NCBI GenBank assembly: GCA_036429605.1
Contig: CM071591.1
Location: 744,001-808,000, forward strand
From: Cladobotryum mycophilum
Taxonomy: Eukaryota; Ascomycota; Sordariomycetes; Hypocreales; Hypocreaceae
Direction: 5' to 3'
Length of the DNA: 64,000 nucleotides
Position numbers and translations under genes: made by a program
Notes under the pieces: model-generated
The model's input: only the letters and a program-made list of their open reading frames with translations
What the model was told of the DNA's origin: nothing
Database searches by the model: none
In this document: piece by piece, positions 12,801 to 26,300 of the stretch
How the letters are laid out: each line of letters opens with the position of its first letter
How positions within the stretch are numbered: the stretch's first letter is position 1

Positions 12801-15800
12801 GGGGGCGACGACGAGAAAGGTAGCTTGCAAGGCAGAGCGAGAGACAGTAAAAGCTCCAAGGCGCGGATGTCTCCCTGTGCTTCCTGTAACATAACAGGGC
12901 AACCCCATTTTTTTCTTTATTCCCCTTCAATCTCATTTTCGTCCCCATCGCAATATCCATCCAGGGAACATGATCCCGCAGCAAGCCGTTTTTGGACCAA
13001 GCTGTGCGGAGAGTAACCCCAAAGGAAGAAACGCACAGTGCATCACCAACTGTCGACATTCAAGCGTCAAAAAAAAAAGACCTTGTAGTAAAGTGCCTCA
13101 CCGATCCTCTGGCTTTCTCTCTCCGGGCTCACTTCGCCCATATCCTCAGCTCACACCCCCAAATACCGAACCGAGACTTCCATGAACCGAGGGAACCACT
13201 TCGGATACACGGCAGATTCGGGGGGAGGGGGACCCCTAAAAACGGTGTGAGAGATATACTTACCTACAGCGTAGACAACTCTTCGTGATGCAAAGTACCA
13301 TTTTTACACAGTAAGTAATCAGCAGAAAGGAAAGGGGAAAAGAAAGAAGACAGAAAAAGACCGGCGGCAAACGCTTCTGCAGCGGAAACCAACCCTGTGG
13401 TTTTAACGAACAGGCGCGGCATCCTTTAGCCGAAATGTACGAGTTATTGATTTTTTTTTCTCTCTTCCCCTTCGCGCGCGTGAGAAATTTTGGGTGTGTG
13501 TAATGCTCTCTCGTAGTGGATTTGGAAGTTTGTGATGTACATCAAACTGATCGGTTGTCACGGAACGGGCTGTGGGTGAGCTGATGTCTTTATCCCTGCA
13601 AAGCCGATTCGCGTTCTTTTGGGGCTCCCCCTTGTTGGTGTTGTTCCCATGGAGAACAGTGATCGGCCTCCCCCACCCCCTTGGGGGCTTGTCCGTGGAG
13701 ATGCAATAAGCCAGCAGGACAGGACAACGGATCATTGCCGATGATGGACACAAGAAAGAAAAGAAGAAGAAAAAAGCAGGAGGCTGAAATGTCACCGTTT
13801 GTTTGGGGGTGGTTATGTGGGATGGGATGTGATGGACGTGATGGGGGGGGAGGAGGAGGAAAAGCCCTGCACCGGGCCGGGTGTTGGGTTGGGGGCGGAA
13901 GAAGATAGCTAAGGTAGGGGGAGGTTTTTGATTGATGGTGGAACGGACAACGCATGACATGTGCTTTGATGGGCGATCCGTGGAAACCAAACAAAAACAG
14001 CCCCGACGACTATGAGGAATCCCTTAATCCTTGGCTGCTACATGACAATCAAAAATCTCGTTCTTTTTTTGGACTGACTGACCTTGCATCAAACAAGCCA
14101 ATGTTTTGTCTCCCCGTCAGACGCGCGACTTGCGCAATTATTTGCGTTGTACTCACTACGGCTTGCTCCGTATGACACTGTGACTAGGAGCGAACTGGAG
14201 ATGATGATGCGCCGTCGGGCAGACCCAACTCCAGCTGACGATATTCACTTTCTCTCTCTCCCCGATACTATACCTGCTATCAAGGGGGAAGGGGGGGGGG
14301 TCTAACGGGATGATCTCAATACCACTCCCCAGCCCGTCAATTGTGTGCTCACCATGGACCATGGGCCTTCAATAAACCTCGATTGGGGCCCCCCTTCCAT
14401 CCAATCCATCCATCCTGATCACCCATCAGATCGTGGAGAGTAAGATTTGATAGCACGCCATGACCCGTCAGTGAACATATCCCCCTTACTCTACCCTCCT
14501 TGGCGCCATCACCATCCACAATGCCAAGAAAGAAGAGAAAAGAACCGCCGGTGATCCAAACAGGCAGCCGGCCAAAAAGGAAATGGAATTGCCTAACATG
14601 GTAAACCTAGACGATAAACTAGATAGTCCATGGGATAGCTAGTTAGGCAGAGAGACGAGAGACATGCAAGATGGCCTCTCTCTCTCCCCCGGGGGCCACT
14701 CGGCCTTAGTGTAGCTCTGGGATAGCTGCGAGCCTAAAAAGGTGCAAAGTTTGGAAATGATGGGATGGAGATGGGATGGAGCTTGTGGTACCTGCCAAGA
14801 CCCTGCCCATCGCTCGCGTCAACTCTCTCACTCACTCTGTGTCATGTTACTCTACAAGTAGATGCGTTCGGCATATTCGAGACAATTGGAAAGGGTCGCG
14901 CGTCCCCTTTCCTCTTACTCGGTGTTCCGTATACAGAAAAGTGCCAGAGTCGTATCAGTGGGTTTCTTAATTTCACCTACCTCTCTCTCTCTCTCTCTCT
15001 CTCCCCCTCTTTTCCCTTTCTATACCACTTCCGGGCGCCTTACTCCGTTACCAGCAGATGCAGGTAACACATACTACAAGCACCAGCTAGTAGGGAAGTA
15101 GAATACAGTACAGCACCAGCGTAGATGGAGGCTCAAAGGAAGCAGCAGCACACGGACACACACGCGCGGATAAACAGGGGTCCCATCTACTACAGGTAAG
15201 TTTGTTCTTTGGCTCGATTCTTCGATACCTACTAGGTAGCTAAGGGTTTCAGAGGTACTAGATAAGCTGGTATTTCTCCATGTTTCTCACGGCGATACTT
15301 GAGGAAAAGAGAGAGCCAGGGGCCGTGCATGGGTCTGGGTCGGATCCCTCATCCACCCCCACGGACGGACACGAAGAGGCTCGAGCGGACGTTCTCGAAA
15401 CGGAACACGAAATGCCTCTCTTACTATTATTTTTTTCGCCCGGCCCGGTAGGGCACTGTAGGTAAGAAAAGGGTATTCAAGGCAAGGTATGAGTCGGTCA
15501 AGCAAAATAGAGGGAAAGGGAAGAGGATCCATTGTACTTCCCCTAGACTAGGTCTAGTTTGCGTTTCTCAGGTGAACAACACATCGCCATGGTGGAGAGG
15601 AGATCACCGGATACACTCCTTTCTCAGCATCAAAAACGGTGAAAGAGACATAGTTGTATACACACAAAAAAAGGGTCTTTGCGTTGACCGACGGAGTATA
15701 GTAAGTTTTTTTTTTCACCTGATAAGAAAGTGGATTCTGTGCCCTTTCAACCAACATCTTTGCAGGGGGAGAGAGAGAGAGAAAGAGAGAAAAATGGCTT

Positions 15801-18664
15801 TGACTTTGCAGAAGAAGAAAAAACACAGGTGGCCGGTTACACTGATCAGCGAGAAAAATCCTTCCCATCATTCTGCTGTACATGAGTTCCTCGTACTGCG
15901 ACAATAGTGTGCATGCATGTATGTACAGTCAGTTCATGTACAACGTGGGCTTTGATTGCGTGAGGTGTTTATTTTTCTTGGGTACGGGGGCGTTTTTGGT
16001 GTGTTCAACGCCGCGTGGGAGAGAGGCATGCGATTCAGTTTTTTTTTGCCGCCCCCATCGTGTTCATCCCACGGCGCTACTGCTACCTACCGTATACCTA
16101 ACTCTCTAGCATGTTCAAGCCATGTATGAGCCACTCGCTCACGACATCTCCGTTTTGAAGGAGAAAGCCTGTAGGCATGTAGATCTAGGCTGTTGTATGT
16201 AGTGCCCCATGTGCGGGTAAAAAGTGATAGTCATGGCTTGCTTTGCCGTCTAGGCTGCCGTATTGGCTGGAAGGCGAAATAAACCAAAAGGCCAAAAAAG
16301 ACCTCACTCAAAAATCCAATCATTCAAATCCAGAAGCAGGGCGTTCCCCGGGGGGTAGAGTAGCAGTAGAACGCTTCCATTTCTCTTGGCAGAAGCTGAA
16401 TTAGCCGTTTTGCTCTGCATGATTTGCTGCTGCTGCTGCTACTCCTCCCCCATGCTTGATTAGCCACCACGTCACGGTAGGTACAGTAGTAGAGAGGGGG
16501 ATCCATCTTCAGCCAAGAAGGAAAAAGGGAAGGGCGAGATCTGTCGTCGTTCCAGAATGCGAAAAGAACTCCCTCACAGGCCAACGGCGAAGCCGAACCA
16601 AAAGCAGTGGCCCTGTAACCCCGGAGCACTTTTCATGCGGCGCGGCGAGTAAGTGGGGAGGGGGAGAGAGAGAGAGAGAGAGAGGTGGAGGAGATGGCGA
16701 CCATGGGGACTTTTTCGACGCAACCACCAATGGGCATAGCGAGGAGAAAGGATCCATGGTCGACCCACGCCCCCCCTTTTGGAGCCACAGACCCTGCTTG
16801 TCCTTGTTATTGTTGCCCACCCCCGGAAAAGAATTGGCGAGGCGAGGGCGAAGGCGAAGGGCGAAGGGGAGAAGAGACCAGACGACCAGGTTCGATGAAG
16901 CATGAAGCACATGGAGAGGCAGATTCAGAAAGAGAAATTATGAGGCATCTTTTTTTGCACACACACACACCAAATCATTCCAATGACGTAGTGCAAAATG
17001 CATGGCGTTTTTTTTTTATGGAGGTTGGCTGGTCCCTGTCTGTTTGTTTCTTCATTGATAGCTCGGTGCCCTATTTGGGACTTGGGGTTGTTTGTCCCAT
17101 GGCATCCATGGCACAGGTCCATCCAATGAATATGTTTTTTTTTGTGTTGGATGGAGAAACTTTGTATTGGTCTTGGATTGCCTGTCTGTCTGTCTGCCTG
17201 GTTGCCATGGGCTCAGCAGCACGCAGATCCCATATCGGAAAGGGAAAGAAAAGAAAAGAAAAGAAAAAACTTTTCATCAGTGGCTTTTTCTCTACCGTCT
17301 TTATCAAAAGTCAATTCGTCCAACAATCAAAGAATAGGCAGAGTGTATGTACGGAGTACTGTATGTACTCTTTACGGAATAGGTAATTTCTCCAGTTTAA
17401 CTTTTTAGTTGCCGCGGTTCTTTTTTCCTTCCTGGCTGAGGAAGCTCGGATACTGTAAACGGCAACTTGTCTTGTATGTGAGTGAGTATGAGTGAGTGTG
17501 TTTGTTTCTGTCTTTGTTTGTTTGTTTGTTTGTTTCGTTTGTTTTACCCACCGTGATTTCGGCCACGGCGGCTGCGAGCGTGCCTGTGTGTGTGTTGGTT
17601 TTTTGCCCCCAATTTGACCGCTTCTAGAGGTCCATTTCGGAACACGCATTGCAGGTACGAGTTATGTAGATATGTATGTATGAATGTAGTATGTAGTATG
17701 TATGCTTGGAAAGGCTCGGCACTGGGACTGCCGTGCGCGCAAACTGCAGCAGTAGCTGGGCTGGGACTGGGACTGGGACTGGGCTGGCAAAGAATGAGCC
17801 GTTCTCCCCCGTCCGGATGGCACGGTAATGGAAAGCGTTTAGCTGTGCATCCATCCAATGCAGAATGGGAGAGAGACAGACGGGTCTCCGGACGGAGAGA
17901 CATTCTAATTGAGAAGTTGTTGAAGATGAACAGGTCTCACCAGTTACGATGAAAGTATTGGTTTGTGCATCAAAGTTGTGCATGAAATGAGGCTTGCATT
18001 ACAAGACACAAGTCATGCACTGGTGAGACGGGGAAGCGAGACAAACACCAACAGCCACTTGGATAAACAACAACAACAACAACAACAACAATAATAATAA
18101 TAATGACAACAACAAACCGCAAATCACAGAACCATGTCCAGGATCACAAGTCAGTTTTCGCTCTCTTCTCTCTTCCTTTCATGTCCTCTTCCAGTTAGCC
18201 TGACGTGGAGAACTGAGACGAGGGGGACCTGGTCAGGTACATCTCGGCTTTCCCTCGGGCCAGTATGACACACGGTGCTTAGTGTTGTGGATTGCTTGGG
18301 CCGGTGTCGAGCTGGGCCAAGCTCGGGTTCCCAGTTCAGTCGCTGTGTTGTGCTGAAGGTGAGCGTATTGATTGCGGGCGGCCCGGAGTGTGTGTAAGCC
18401 ACGGAACTGCAGGTGGAAATAAATAAATGAATTACCCTACAGAGCTGGATGACGATGGGAAACAATACGAGTTGGTGAATATTTGCGATGCCATTGACAA
18501 ATATCAAGAGGACCGTTTTGAACATGTTCATCAATGTCATCAATCCCCCATGGGACTTTGATTATACCCCGACTTGATCTGTAACGTTTTGCTCATCCTC
18601 GTTGCCTTTTGTAACACACACGACTCGTAATCGTCATACAAGCTACAACCTTGATTCCATCCAC

Positions 18665-18669
<5 letters not shown>

Positions 18670-18710
<41 letters not shown>

Positions 18711-18716
18711 TTTTTT
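18670..18716. repeat. (CT)n followed by poly-T
   Basis: About 16 CT units run directly into a T tract of more than ten bases, a strong one-strand pyrimidine block. Confidence 0.95.
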
Positions 18717-21700
18717 AGTCACCCACATGACATCTTCTGCATAGTGGCGCCGCCAGCCAAACACAGATTCCATCTACAAGCACGCCAATCAAGATGGCTC
18801 CCTCAGATTCGGGGCGCAACCAAGATGGCGGCGATTGACATGTCGGTACATGTGTAAAGTACACACTATACACACACACTTGACGGGCTTAGTATGTGAC
18901 AGCCAACGTTTAAGATTGTCACATTGAAGAAGATGTGTTGCGTTTGCGGTTCTGCGCTTACTCCGTTCCTCTGACACCGTTATTGCGGCTCTCCCACTAC
19001 CTACCTACCTACCCTACCCCCTTGTGGAAATCTTCCCATCTTGGTCCTTCCACAGGACTTCTCTCTGCCTTCGACTGCAACGCTTCTATCGGAAACCCTC
19101 AAGCCCATGGAGGGCCAAGGCGGGCATTCATGCGCTGCAACTGCAACTGCAGCATGCGCGCGCAGGCACACACTTGTGCACATCCACATCCACATCCACA
19201 TACAGATACCTATGTTGCAGTACATGGCTAGTACAATACTTTATTATGCTTATCCGGGGCTTTTTTCGCCCGGTTCGGAGGTACAGGTACGCGGTTTGGA
19301 TGGCGACTTGACATCTGCTCCCAAGGGGGGCATGATCATTCATGATGGCGAGACAGGCAGGGCGGCGTGGCAAGGGAGAAGGTGTCAATGGGAGCGAGAC
19401 AAGAAAGCTTGGCATACATAGATCTGCCGAGCTCATATGCCCCCATTTGTTTACGGTATTTATGCACAGACTCGTAGTCGAACATTCCCGTGCCTGCCAA
19501 GATGCCAATCAGCTCTCATGGTCCCTCCTCTTCTTGGTCAGATACCGTGGCATCAATCCCCCCCCAATGTCACCAGCCTGATTCATCAAAAGCGCGCTGA
19601 AAGGGAAGGGAAGGAGGGGGACTAGATCATCGGAACAACGGACAAAGAGATGGTTTGGCCCTTGGAAATTTGAAGATGAGATGGTCCCAGATAACCTATG
19701 ATCCAGAACCCCAAGACCTTTTTTCAGGTCCGTCAACGACGGCGCCCTTTTTTTCCTTTTTCTTTGTTCGGCTTGTTTTGTTTCTGAGACACGGGCTGCA
19801 GCAATGCATAATTACACATGAGCAAAGCCGCGCAATCACGGGGTGTGGTCAAACCAAGGTTTGGCGCTTCGTGAATGACACGTTTCTTAGAGTGGTAGGA
19901 GGGAGGATTGAATGGACGGATGGATGGAGGCATGGGATGGTGAGAATGGATGGATGGATGATGGGCGTGCATAAGGGAGGGGCCGATCATCACACGTCCG
20001 TAGATAAAAAACAACCTTAAAATTTAAAGGAAAAAAGGGCCGTTGAGGATGGGTTGCAGTTTGGCGTTTGCTTTTGCATGGACTCGACTTAACTCGACCT
20101 TGTTTGTTCGAGAACTGACAGGAATTCCCCCGTGGGATGGGTGAATGGCGTGTCTTGGCTGGCGTGCTGACGCGCAATCATCATCTCTCTCCAACCCGAA
20201 GCGAGACCCTTTTATTCTTACTTACATTATGTATGCGATATGATGTGCGATAACGATGGGCGCAGGCAGGTCAGTTGGAACAAACCAAGACATTTCTTTT
20301 TTTGGGGGGAGGAGGAACATGAACATGGACATGGACATGGGACATGGGAACGCGAAAAAGGGTTACGGCGCCGAGAGAATAAGTGAGGCTGTAGATGTGA
20401 CCGGGCCAAGGAAAACAAAAGAGAGAACGTGTAACACCAGGGCAAGTCTCGGCGATGCCAGCATACGTATACCTGTTTTGGGGGTGTAGATTGTTGATAA
20501 GGAGGATGAATGGCCGCGACGTACTTGGTAGAACACAGACCAAAGAGATTATCGCAGGAATAGCCAAGGGAAGCCAAAGAAACGGAGTAAGATTTGAGTG
20601 AGCCCCTTCAGCTGGGCCCCCGATGAGAAATGAGCCGAGCCATACGGAGGGCCGAAAAGGAAAACAAAACAAAACAAAAACAAAACAATGCCACCTCATT
20701 AATACACACACTGTAGATGGGGAGATGGAGATGGAGATGGAGCTGGATCAGATTGGGAGCTGGGCATGACGTAGGTGAGGGTATCTCGGTAATTGATTTC
20801 CTGTGCTCCAACGGAACCGCGAATTGCTCGGTATAACTTTGTCTGGTGTTTGTATTTGTTGCCGCTGCATGTTTTACTTTTTGGCCCTGGGAGAAGCCAG
20901 CTTGGCAGGCAGACTTCCATCCAACAGGCATGGCATTGGTATTTGCCGGTTCCTACATATTTTTTTTGGCTCATTCGGTACACACACGGAGAAAGTCCAA
21001 GAATGGATCAGAGGGCCATTGATGAGATGAGACGTACCTTTTTTTTTTTTTTTGTTCCACACCTTATGTACATACACACGATACGGTCTGGCATGCAGCG
21101 ACCCTTTTGATACATGCCCATCCATCCATCCATCCATCCATTTGCAAGTCACGGGCCACTGACAACATTACATTACAGCAGGATCATCAGTGCCTGTTTG
21201 TTTCGCTGACCGCCAGCCGGCCATTAGGACTTACGTTAAAGGTCAGGTACAGGTATAGGTCCAGGTAAGGTACCTTTTTAGTACTAGACTCTACTTTGGT
21301 GTACGGAGTGCCTCTTTTGTGCCAACAGCCAACCTGACTTAGTCACCCACCCCCGGAAGGGGGCCCCAAGTCGCCAGTGTCGTCATCATTGGGGTGAGAA
21401 CCGAAAAGCCGAAAATGCCTCAGCAATTAATAAGGGAACCTACAATTGGAAGTATGTTTATGTGTGTATGCACGCAATGCTGGGGGGAACCAGAAAAGGA
21501 GAAGTAGACGGATTGGAGGAACCGAACGGAATAAGGAACACTAGAAGAAGAAGAAGAAAAAAGGCTCCTTCGGAAATGCAACTTCTTTCGCTTAATTGTA
21601 AACAACGCAAAGTAGGTGTATGTACCTTTGTTGTCGTTTCTATAGGTTAGGATCTTGCCAGGCTACAAGCTACCACAGAGCCTAGTAGCTTGGATAAGGT

Positions 21701-22901
21701 TTTGATTTTTTTCTTTCTTTCTTTTCTTTCTTCCTCGGTTGAGTTATACACCAACTGCTGCTATCAGCAACGTAAAACTCTATACAAAATTCATGTTTAT
21801 TCAAACAAAGCTATCTATACATAAAAATTCACCATGCAATTCCAACTGAAAACATTTGTCCTGTGCTAAAGTATCACTATTGGACTTGGCCCGCGCACTC
21901 CGTACCGTAATGTTTCTACATGACATGTAAGGTAATCCATTCCGCTTTCCCAGTTGAGAATGGAGGCAAGCGCTTGGATGGGATGGATGGAGAATGGAAT
22001 AATGAGCAATGAGCACTACGGAGTACTCCTACGTGTATTGTAAAACCATGTAATAATACTCGTACCTACATAGTCTACAATACACACACGCACACACGCA
22101 CACACACGTACACACAATCAAACCACCCCCAAAAAGAAACACGGTCTGTTATCGGCCCTAGCTCTGTGGATTAGAACAGAAGAGCATGGTGCATGGGATG
22201 GGGACCAAGAGACAGACAGACAGAGAGAGAGAGAGAGAGAGAGAGACAGAGGGAAAGTCATCAAAGTATCCCCGATGGGAGTTCCGGATCCGCCAAGGCC
22301 CGCCATCTGGGCTAGCAGGGAGTGCTTGGGGGGCCACCCTACCACCTTGACACTGACCACTGAGGGTCCGCTCCTGGTGAAATGTTGAAATTACCGTCTT
22401 GCGTGCGATGACGCCAAGCGCGCACTGTGCCGAAAGGCCATGGCGTCACCGACAAGCACCGTGCGCCCCAGATGCTTCCGCCACAACCGAACCCGGCTGG
22501 CCCATTGACGAAAAAAGACCTTGACTCCGTAAGAAAAGGTGAGTGAGCGTGAGAGAGATAGAGAGAGGTGTTTAGCCAATGTGGCACAGTGCGCGCCTCG
22601 ATCCAATTCGTACTGGCTACAAGTCTCGTACCCTTTGTACTGTAGGGTACCGCTTTCGCCCTAGTCCGGGTGCACCCCAGTCCCAAGGTTCCTTTCGCCG
22701 TGCCTGGTCTTGGTGCTGTCTTGGTTGCTTGGCCCTTTTTTTTTTTTTTTTCCTTCCTTCCTTTCCCTTTTCCTTAGTACTCATGTACGTACCGACCGAC
22801 CTACCTGTAAGTTGGGTGGTGTGTGTCTTGGACAGAGTGTGCATTATTATTATTATTATTATGGGTCCCGTCAAAGGTGGGTCGGCCTGGTCCTGGCAAT
22901 T

Positions 22902-22949
22902 GGCATGAGCATGAGCATGAGCATGGGCGTGGGCGTGGGCGTGGGCACG
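22902..22949. repeat. compound hexanucleotide array
   Basis: Tandem GCATGA-type units pass into GGGCGT-type units in the same 6-bp register. It is one of five unrelated 6-bp arrays in this gene-free interval; the others are near 17755-17787, 19179-19208, 20316-20346 and 20716-20742. Confidence 0.9.
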
Positions 22950-23044
22950 CCTCGCACGGCGCCGTACGGTAGGTTCTTGCTGGCGAGGTTTCTTTCCTCC
23001 TCCTCCCAGAAAAAGTGTAATCGCTTCCCATTGAAATAGAACCT

Positions 23045-23362
23045 CTCGCCCCGTCTCGAAACTGACTTTCTTCTTCCCTTTTCTCTTCACCCACGAGTGC
23101 GTTACCTTATAAGCCTCCCTACCTCTTCGTGCGGTGTTCTTCATCCCTCTCCCCAACTTCTTCTCCCCCTTTTCTCTCTACTCTATAATACCATCCTAAT
23201 TTTTTCCCCTTTCAACATCCTCTCCTACAAGCAGAAAAGAATCCTTTCGCTCTTCAGCAAGAAATCGACGGCGCGGCATTTTATCCAGCCCCAAGATACC
23301 CTTAGATACCCCCTTCATTCAAAGAACACACGCAAACCCTTTCGAAGTTAATACCTCTCGCC
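23045..23362 (+). promoter_or_regulatory. pyrimidine-rich promoter/5' leader of pma1
   Basis: The 300 or so bases before the pma1 ATG are dominated by C and T on the coding strand, with TTCTTCCCCTTTTCTCTTC-like blocks. CT-rich stretches just upstream of the start are a known feature of highly expressed filamentous-fungal genes. The initiator context GCCATGG fits strong translation. The transcription start itself is not visible. Confidence 0.6.
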
Positions 23363-26300
23363 ATGGCTGATCATACAGCCGCCGGCGCTCCGGCGCTGGA
23401 TACAAACATCGAGTCGGGCAACTTCGACGAGAAGAGGCACCAGGCGGCCGCGGGTATCCATCCCAAGAAGGATGTCCCCGCTGGCGACGATGAGGAAGAC
23501 GAGGATATCGATGCCCTGATTGAGGATCTCGAATCTCAGGATGGTCACGACGTCGAGGAGGAGGAAGAGGAGGGCACTCCAGGTGGTGCTCGCCAGGTCC
23601 CCGAGGACATGCTGCGAACCGACAGCCGACTTGGTCTTACTGAGTCGGAGGTCATCGCTCGTCGTCGCAAGTACGGTCTCAACCAGATGAAGGAGGAGAA
23701 GGAGAATCTGATTCTCAAGTTCTTCTCCTACTTCATTGGTCCTATCCAGTTCGTCATGGAGGTAAGCATATTATTTTTTCCTTTCTTTTTTCCTTTTGCA
23801 CTCTATTCTTCTCTACATCAATTGCGAGCCGCGTTTTTGTTTCTACTGCGCGATGGATTCCATCCAATTGCAATCTTGTTTGGCACGCTCTGCATTCTTT
23901 TTTCTCGCGCTTTTTCCCGGGCGCAGATTACCTGCCCCACAGGAGCTTCTATTGTTCTCAACATGATTGGTTCAATTGGTCGGATGGACCGGTGTGCCCA
24001 TTTCCCTTCCATGCAGACCCTTGCATGTGGGGAGAGACGATCCCACCCTAACCTGTTCCATGCCATCCGGCTGGATCATCGCACACTTATCTCGCGCTCG
24101 CTGTCTTATCCTCTCTGCCGGTACATTCTTGCTAACAGGGATCTTTCTCTAGGCTGCCGCTGTTCTCGCTGCCGGTCTTCAGGATTGGGTCGATTTCGGT
24201 GTCATCTGCGCTCTGCTCATGCTCAACGCCTGTGTTGGTTTCATCCAGGAATTCCAGGCTGGTTCTATTGTCGAGGAATTGAAGAAGACTCTCGCTCTCA
24301 AGGCTGTTGTTCTCCGTGATGGTACCCTCAAGGAGATTGAGGCTCCCGAAGTTGTTCCCGGTGATATCCTCCAGGTCGAGGAGGGTACTATCATTCCCGC
24401 TGATGGTCGCATCGTCACCGAAGATGCTTTCCTCCAGGTCGATCAGTCCGCCATCACTGGTGAGTCTCTCGCCGTCGATAAGCACCACGGAGACAACTGC
24501 TACGCTTCTTCCGCTGTCAAGCGTGGTGAGGCCTTCGTCGTCGTTACCGCTACCGGTGACAGCACCTTCGTCGGTCGTGCCGCTGCTCTCGTCTCTCAGT
24601 CCGCTGGTGGCACTGGTCACTTCACTGAGGTTCTCAACGGCATTGGTACCATTCTGCTCATTCTCGTTATTGCTACTCTCTTGGTTGTCTGGATCTCCTC
24701 CTTCTACCGCTCCAACGGCATTGTCACCATCCTCCGCTTCACCCTCGCCATTACCATTGTCGGTGTCCCCGTCGGTCTTCCCGCCGTCGTCACCACCACC
24801 ATGGCTGTCGGTGCTGCCTACCTTGCCAAGAAGCAGGCTATCGTCCAGAAGCTTTCCGCTATTGAGTCCCTCGCTGGTGTCGAAATCCTCTGCTCTGACA
24901 AGACCGGTACCTTGACCAAGAACAAGCTCTCTCTCGCTGAGCCCTACACCGTCCAGGGTGTTGACCCCGATGACCTCATGCTCACTGCCTGCTTGGCCGC
25001 TTCCCGCAAGAAGAAGGGTATCGATGCTATTGACAAGGCTTTCCTCAAGTCTCTCAAGTACTACCCCCGTGCCAAGAGCGTTCTCTCCAAGTACAAGGTC
25101 ATTGACTTCCACCCCTTCGATCCCGTCTCCAAGAAGGTTGTTGCCGTCGTCGAGTCTCCCCAGGGTGAGCGCATCACCTGTGTCAAGGGTGCCCCTCTAT
25201 TCGTTCTCAAGACTGTCGAGGAAGACCACCCCATCCCCGAAGAAGTTGACAAGGCCTACAAGAACTGCGTCGCTGAGTTTGCTACCCGTGGTTTCCGTTC
25301 TCTTGGTGTTGCCCGCAAGCGTGGTGAGGGTGCTTGGGAGATTCTCGGAATTATGCCCTGCTCTGACCCCCTCGTCACGATACCGCCCGCACTATCCACG
25401 AAGCCAAGAACCTCGGTCTTTCCATCAAGATGTTGACTGGTGATGCTGTCGGTATCGCTCGTGAAACTTCTCGTCAGCTCGGTCTCGGTACCAACGTCTA
25501 CAACGCTGAGCGTCTTGGTCTTGGTGGCGGTGGTGACATGCCCGGTTCTGAGGTCTACGATTTCGTTGAGGCTGCCGATGGTTTCGCCGAGGTCTTCCCC
25601 CAGCACAAGTACAACGTCGTCGAGATTCTCCAGCAGCGTGGTTACCTGGTTGCCATGACTGGTGACGGTGTCAACGATGCTCCCTCTCTGAAGAAGGCCG
25701 ATACTGGTATTGCTGTCGAGGGTGCCTCCGATGCTGCCCGATCCGCTGCCGATATTGTCTTCCTTGCTCCCGGTCTCGGTGCCATCATTGACGCTCTCAA
25801 GACTTCTCGCCAGATTTTCCACCGCATGTACGCCTACGTTGTCTACCGTATCGCTCTTTCCCTTCACATGGAGATCTTCCTCGGTCTCTGGGTCGCTATC
25901 CTCAACAAGAGCTTGAACATCAACTTGGTCGTCTTCATTGCCATTTTCGCCGATATTGCCACCCTTGCCATTGCCTACGATAACGCACCCTACTCTCAGA
26001 CTCCCGTCAAGTGGAACCTTCCTAAGCTCTGGGGAATGTCCGTCCTCCTCGGTGTCGTCCTGGCTGTCGGTAGTTGGATTGCCCTCACCACCATGTACGC
26101 TGGTGGCCAGAACGGTGGTATTGTCCAGAACTTCGGTGACATTGACGCTGTCCTCTTCCTCGAGATCTCTCTCACTGAGAACTGGCTCATCTTCATCACT
26201 CGTGCCAACGGTCCTTTCTGGTCCTCCATCCCCTCTTGGCAACTCAGCGGTGCCATTTTTATCGTCGATATCATTGCTACCCTCTTCTGTATTTTCGGTT

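Larger units (their letters stand above)
8100..23362. other. about 15 kb gene-free, microsatellite-rich interval
   Basis: No open frame in this interval has domain-like content, and the longer ones (up to about 195 codons) are translations of simple repeats. It contains many di- and tetranucleotide microsatellites, poly-T and poly-G runs, five short hexanucleotide arrays (17.7-23.0 kb), and eight copies of the octamer ACGGAGTA or its complement between 9.9 and 22.1 kb. No tRNA with both A and B boxes was found by eye. It ends in the pyrimidine-rich leader of pma1. It may carry distal control elements or non-coding transcripts, but the sequence alone does not show which. Confidence 0.65.

Noticed and set aside
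13403..13990. 195-codon minus-strand ORF in the gene-free interval
   Set aside because: Low-complexity Pro/His/Phe-rich translation of C/T-rich DNA, with no domain and no supporting splice structure.
21121..21143. CCAT tandem repeats as a CRISPR-like or telomeric array
   Set aside because: Simple tetranucleotide microsatellite without spacers; no TTAGGG repeats occur in the window.
22617..23156. 179-codon minus-strand ORF upstream of pma1
   Set aside because: Made of translated microsatellites (Lys-rich, His-Ala repeats, Ile runs); no real protein features.
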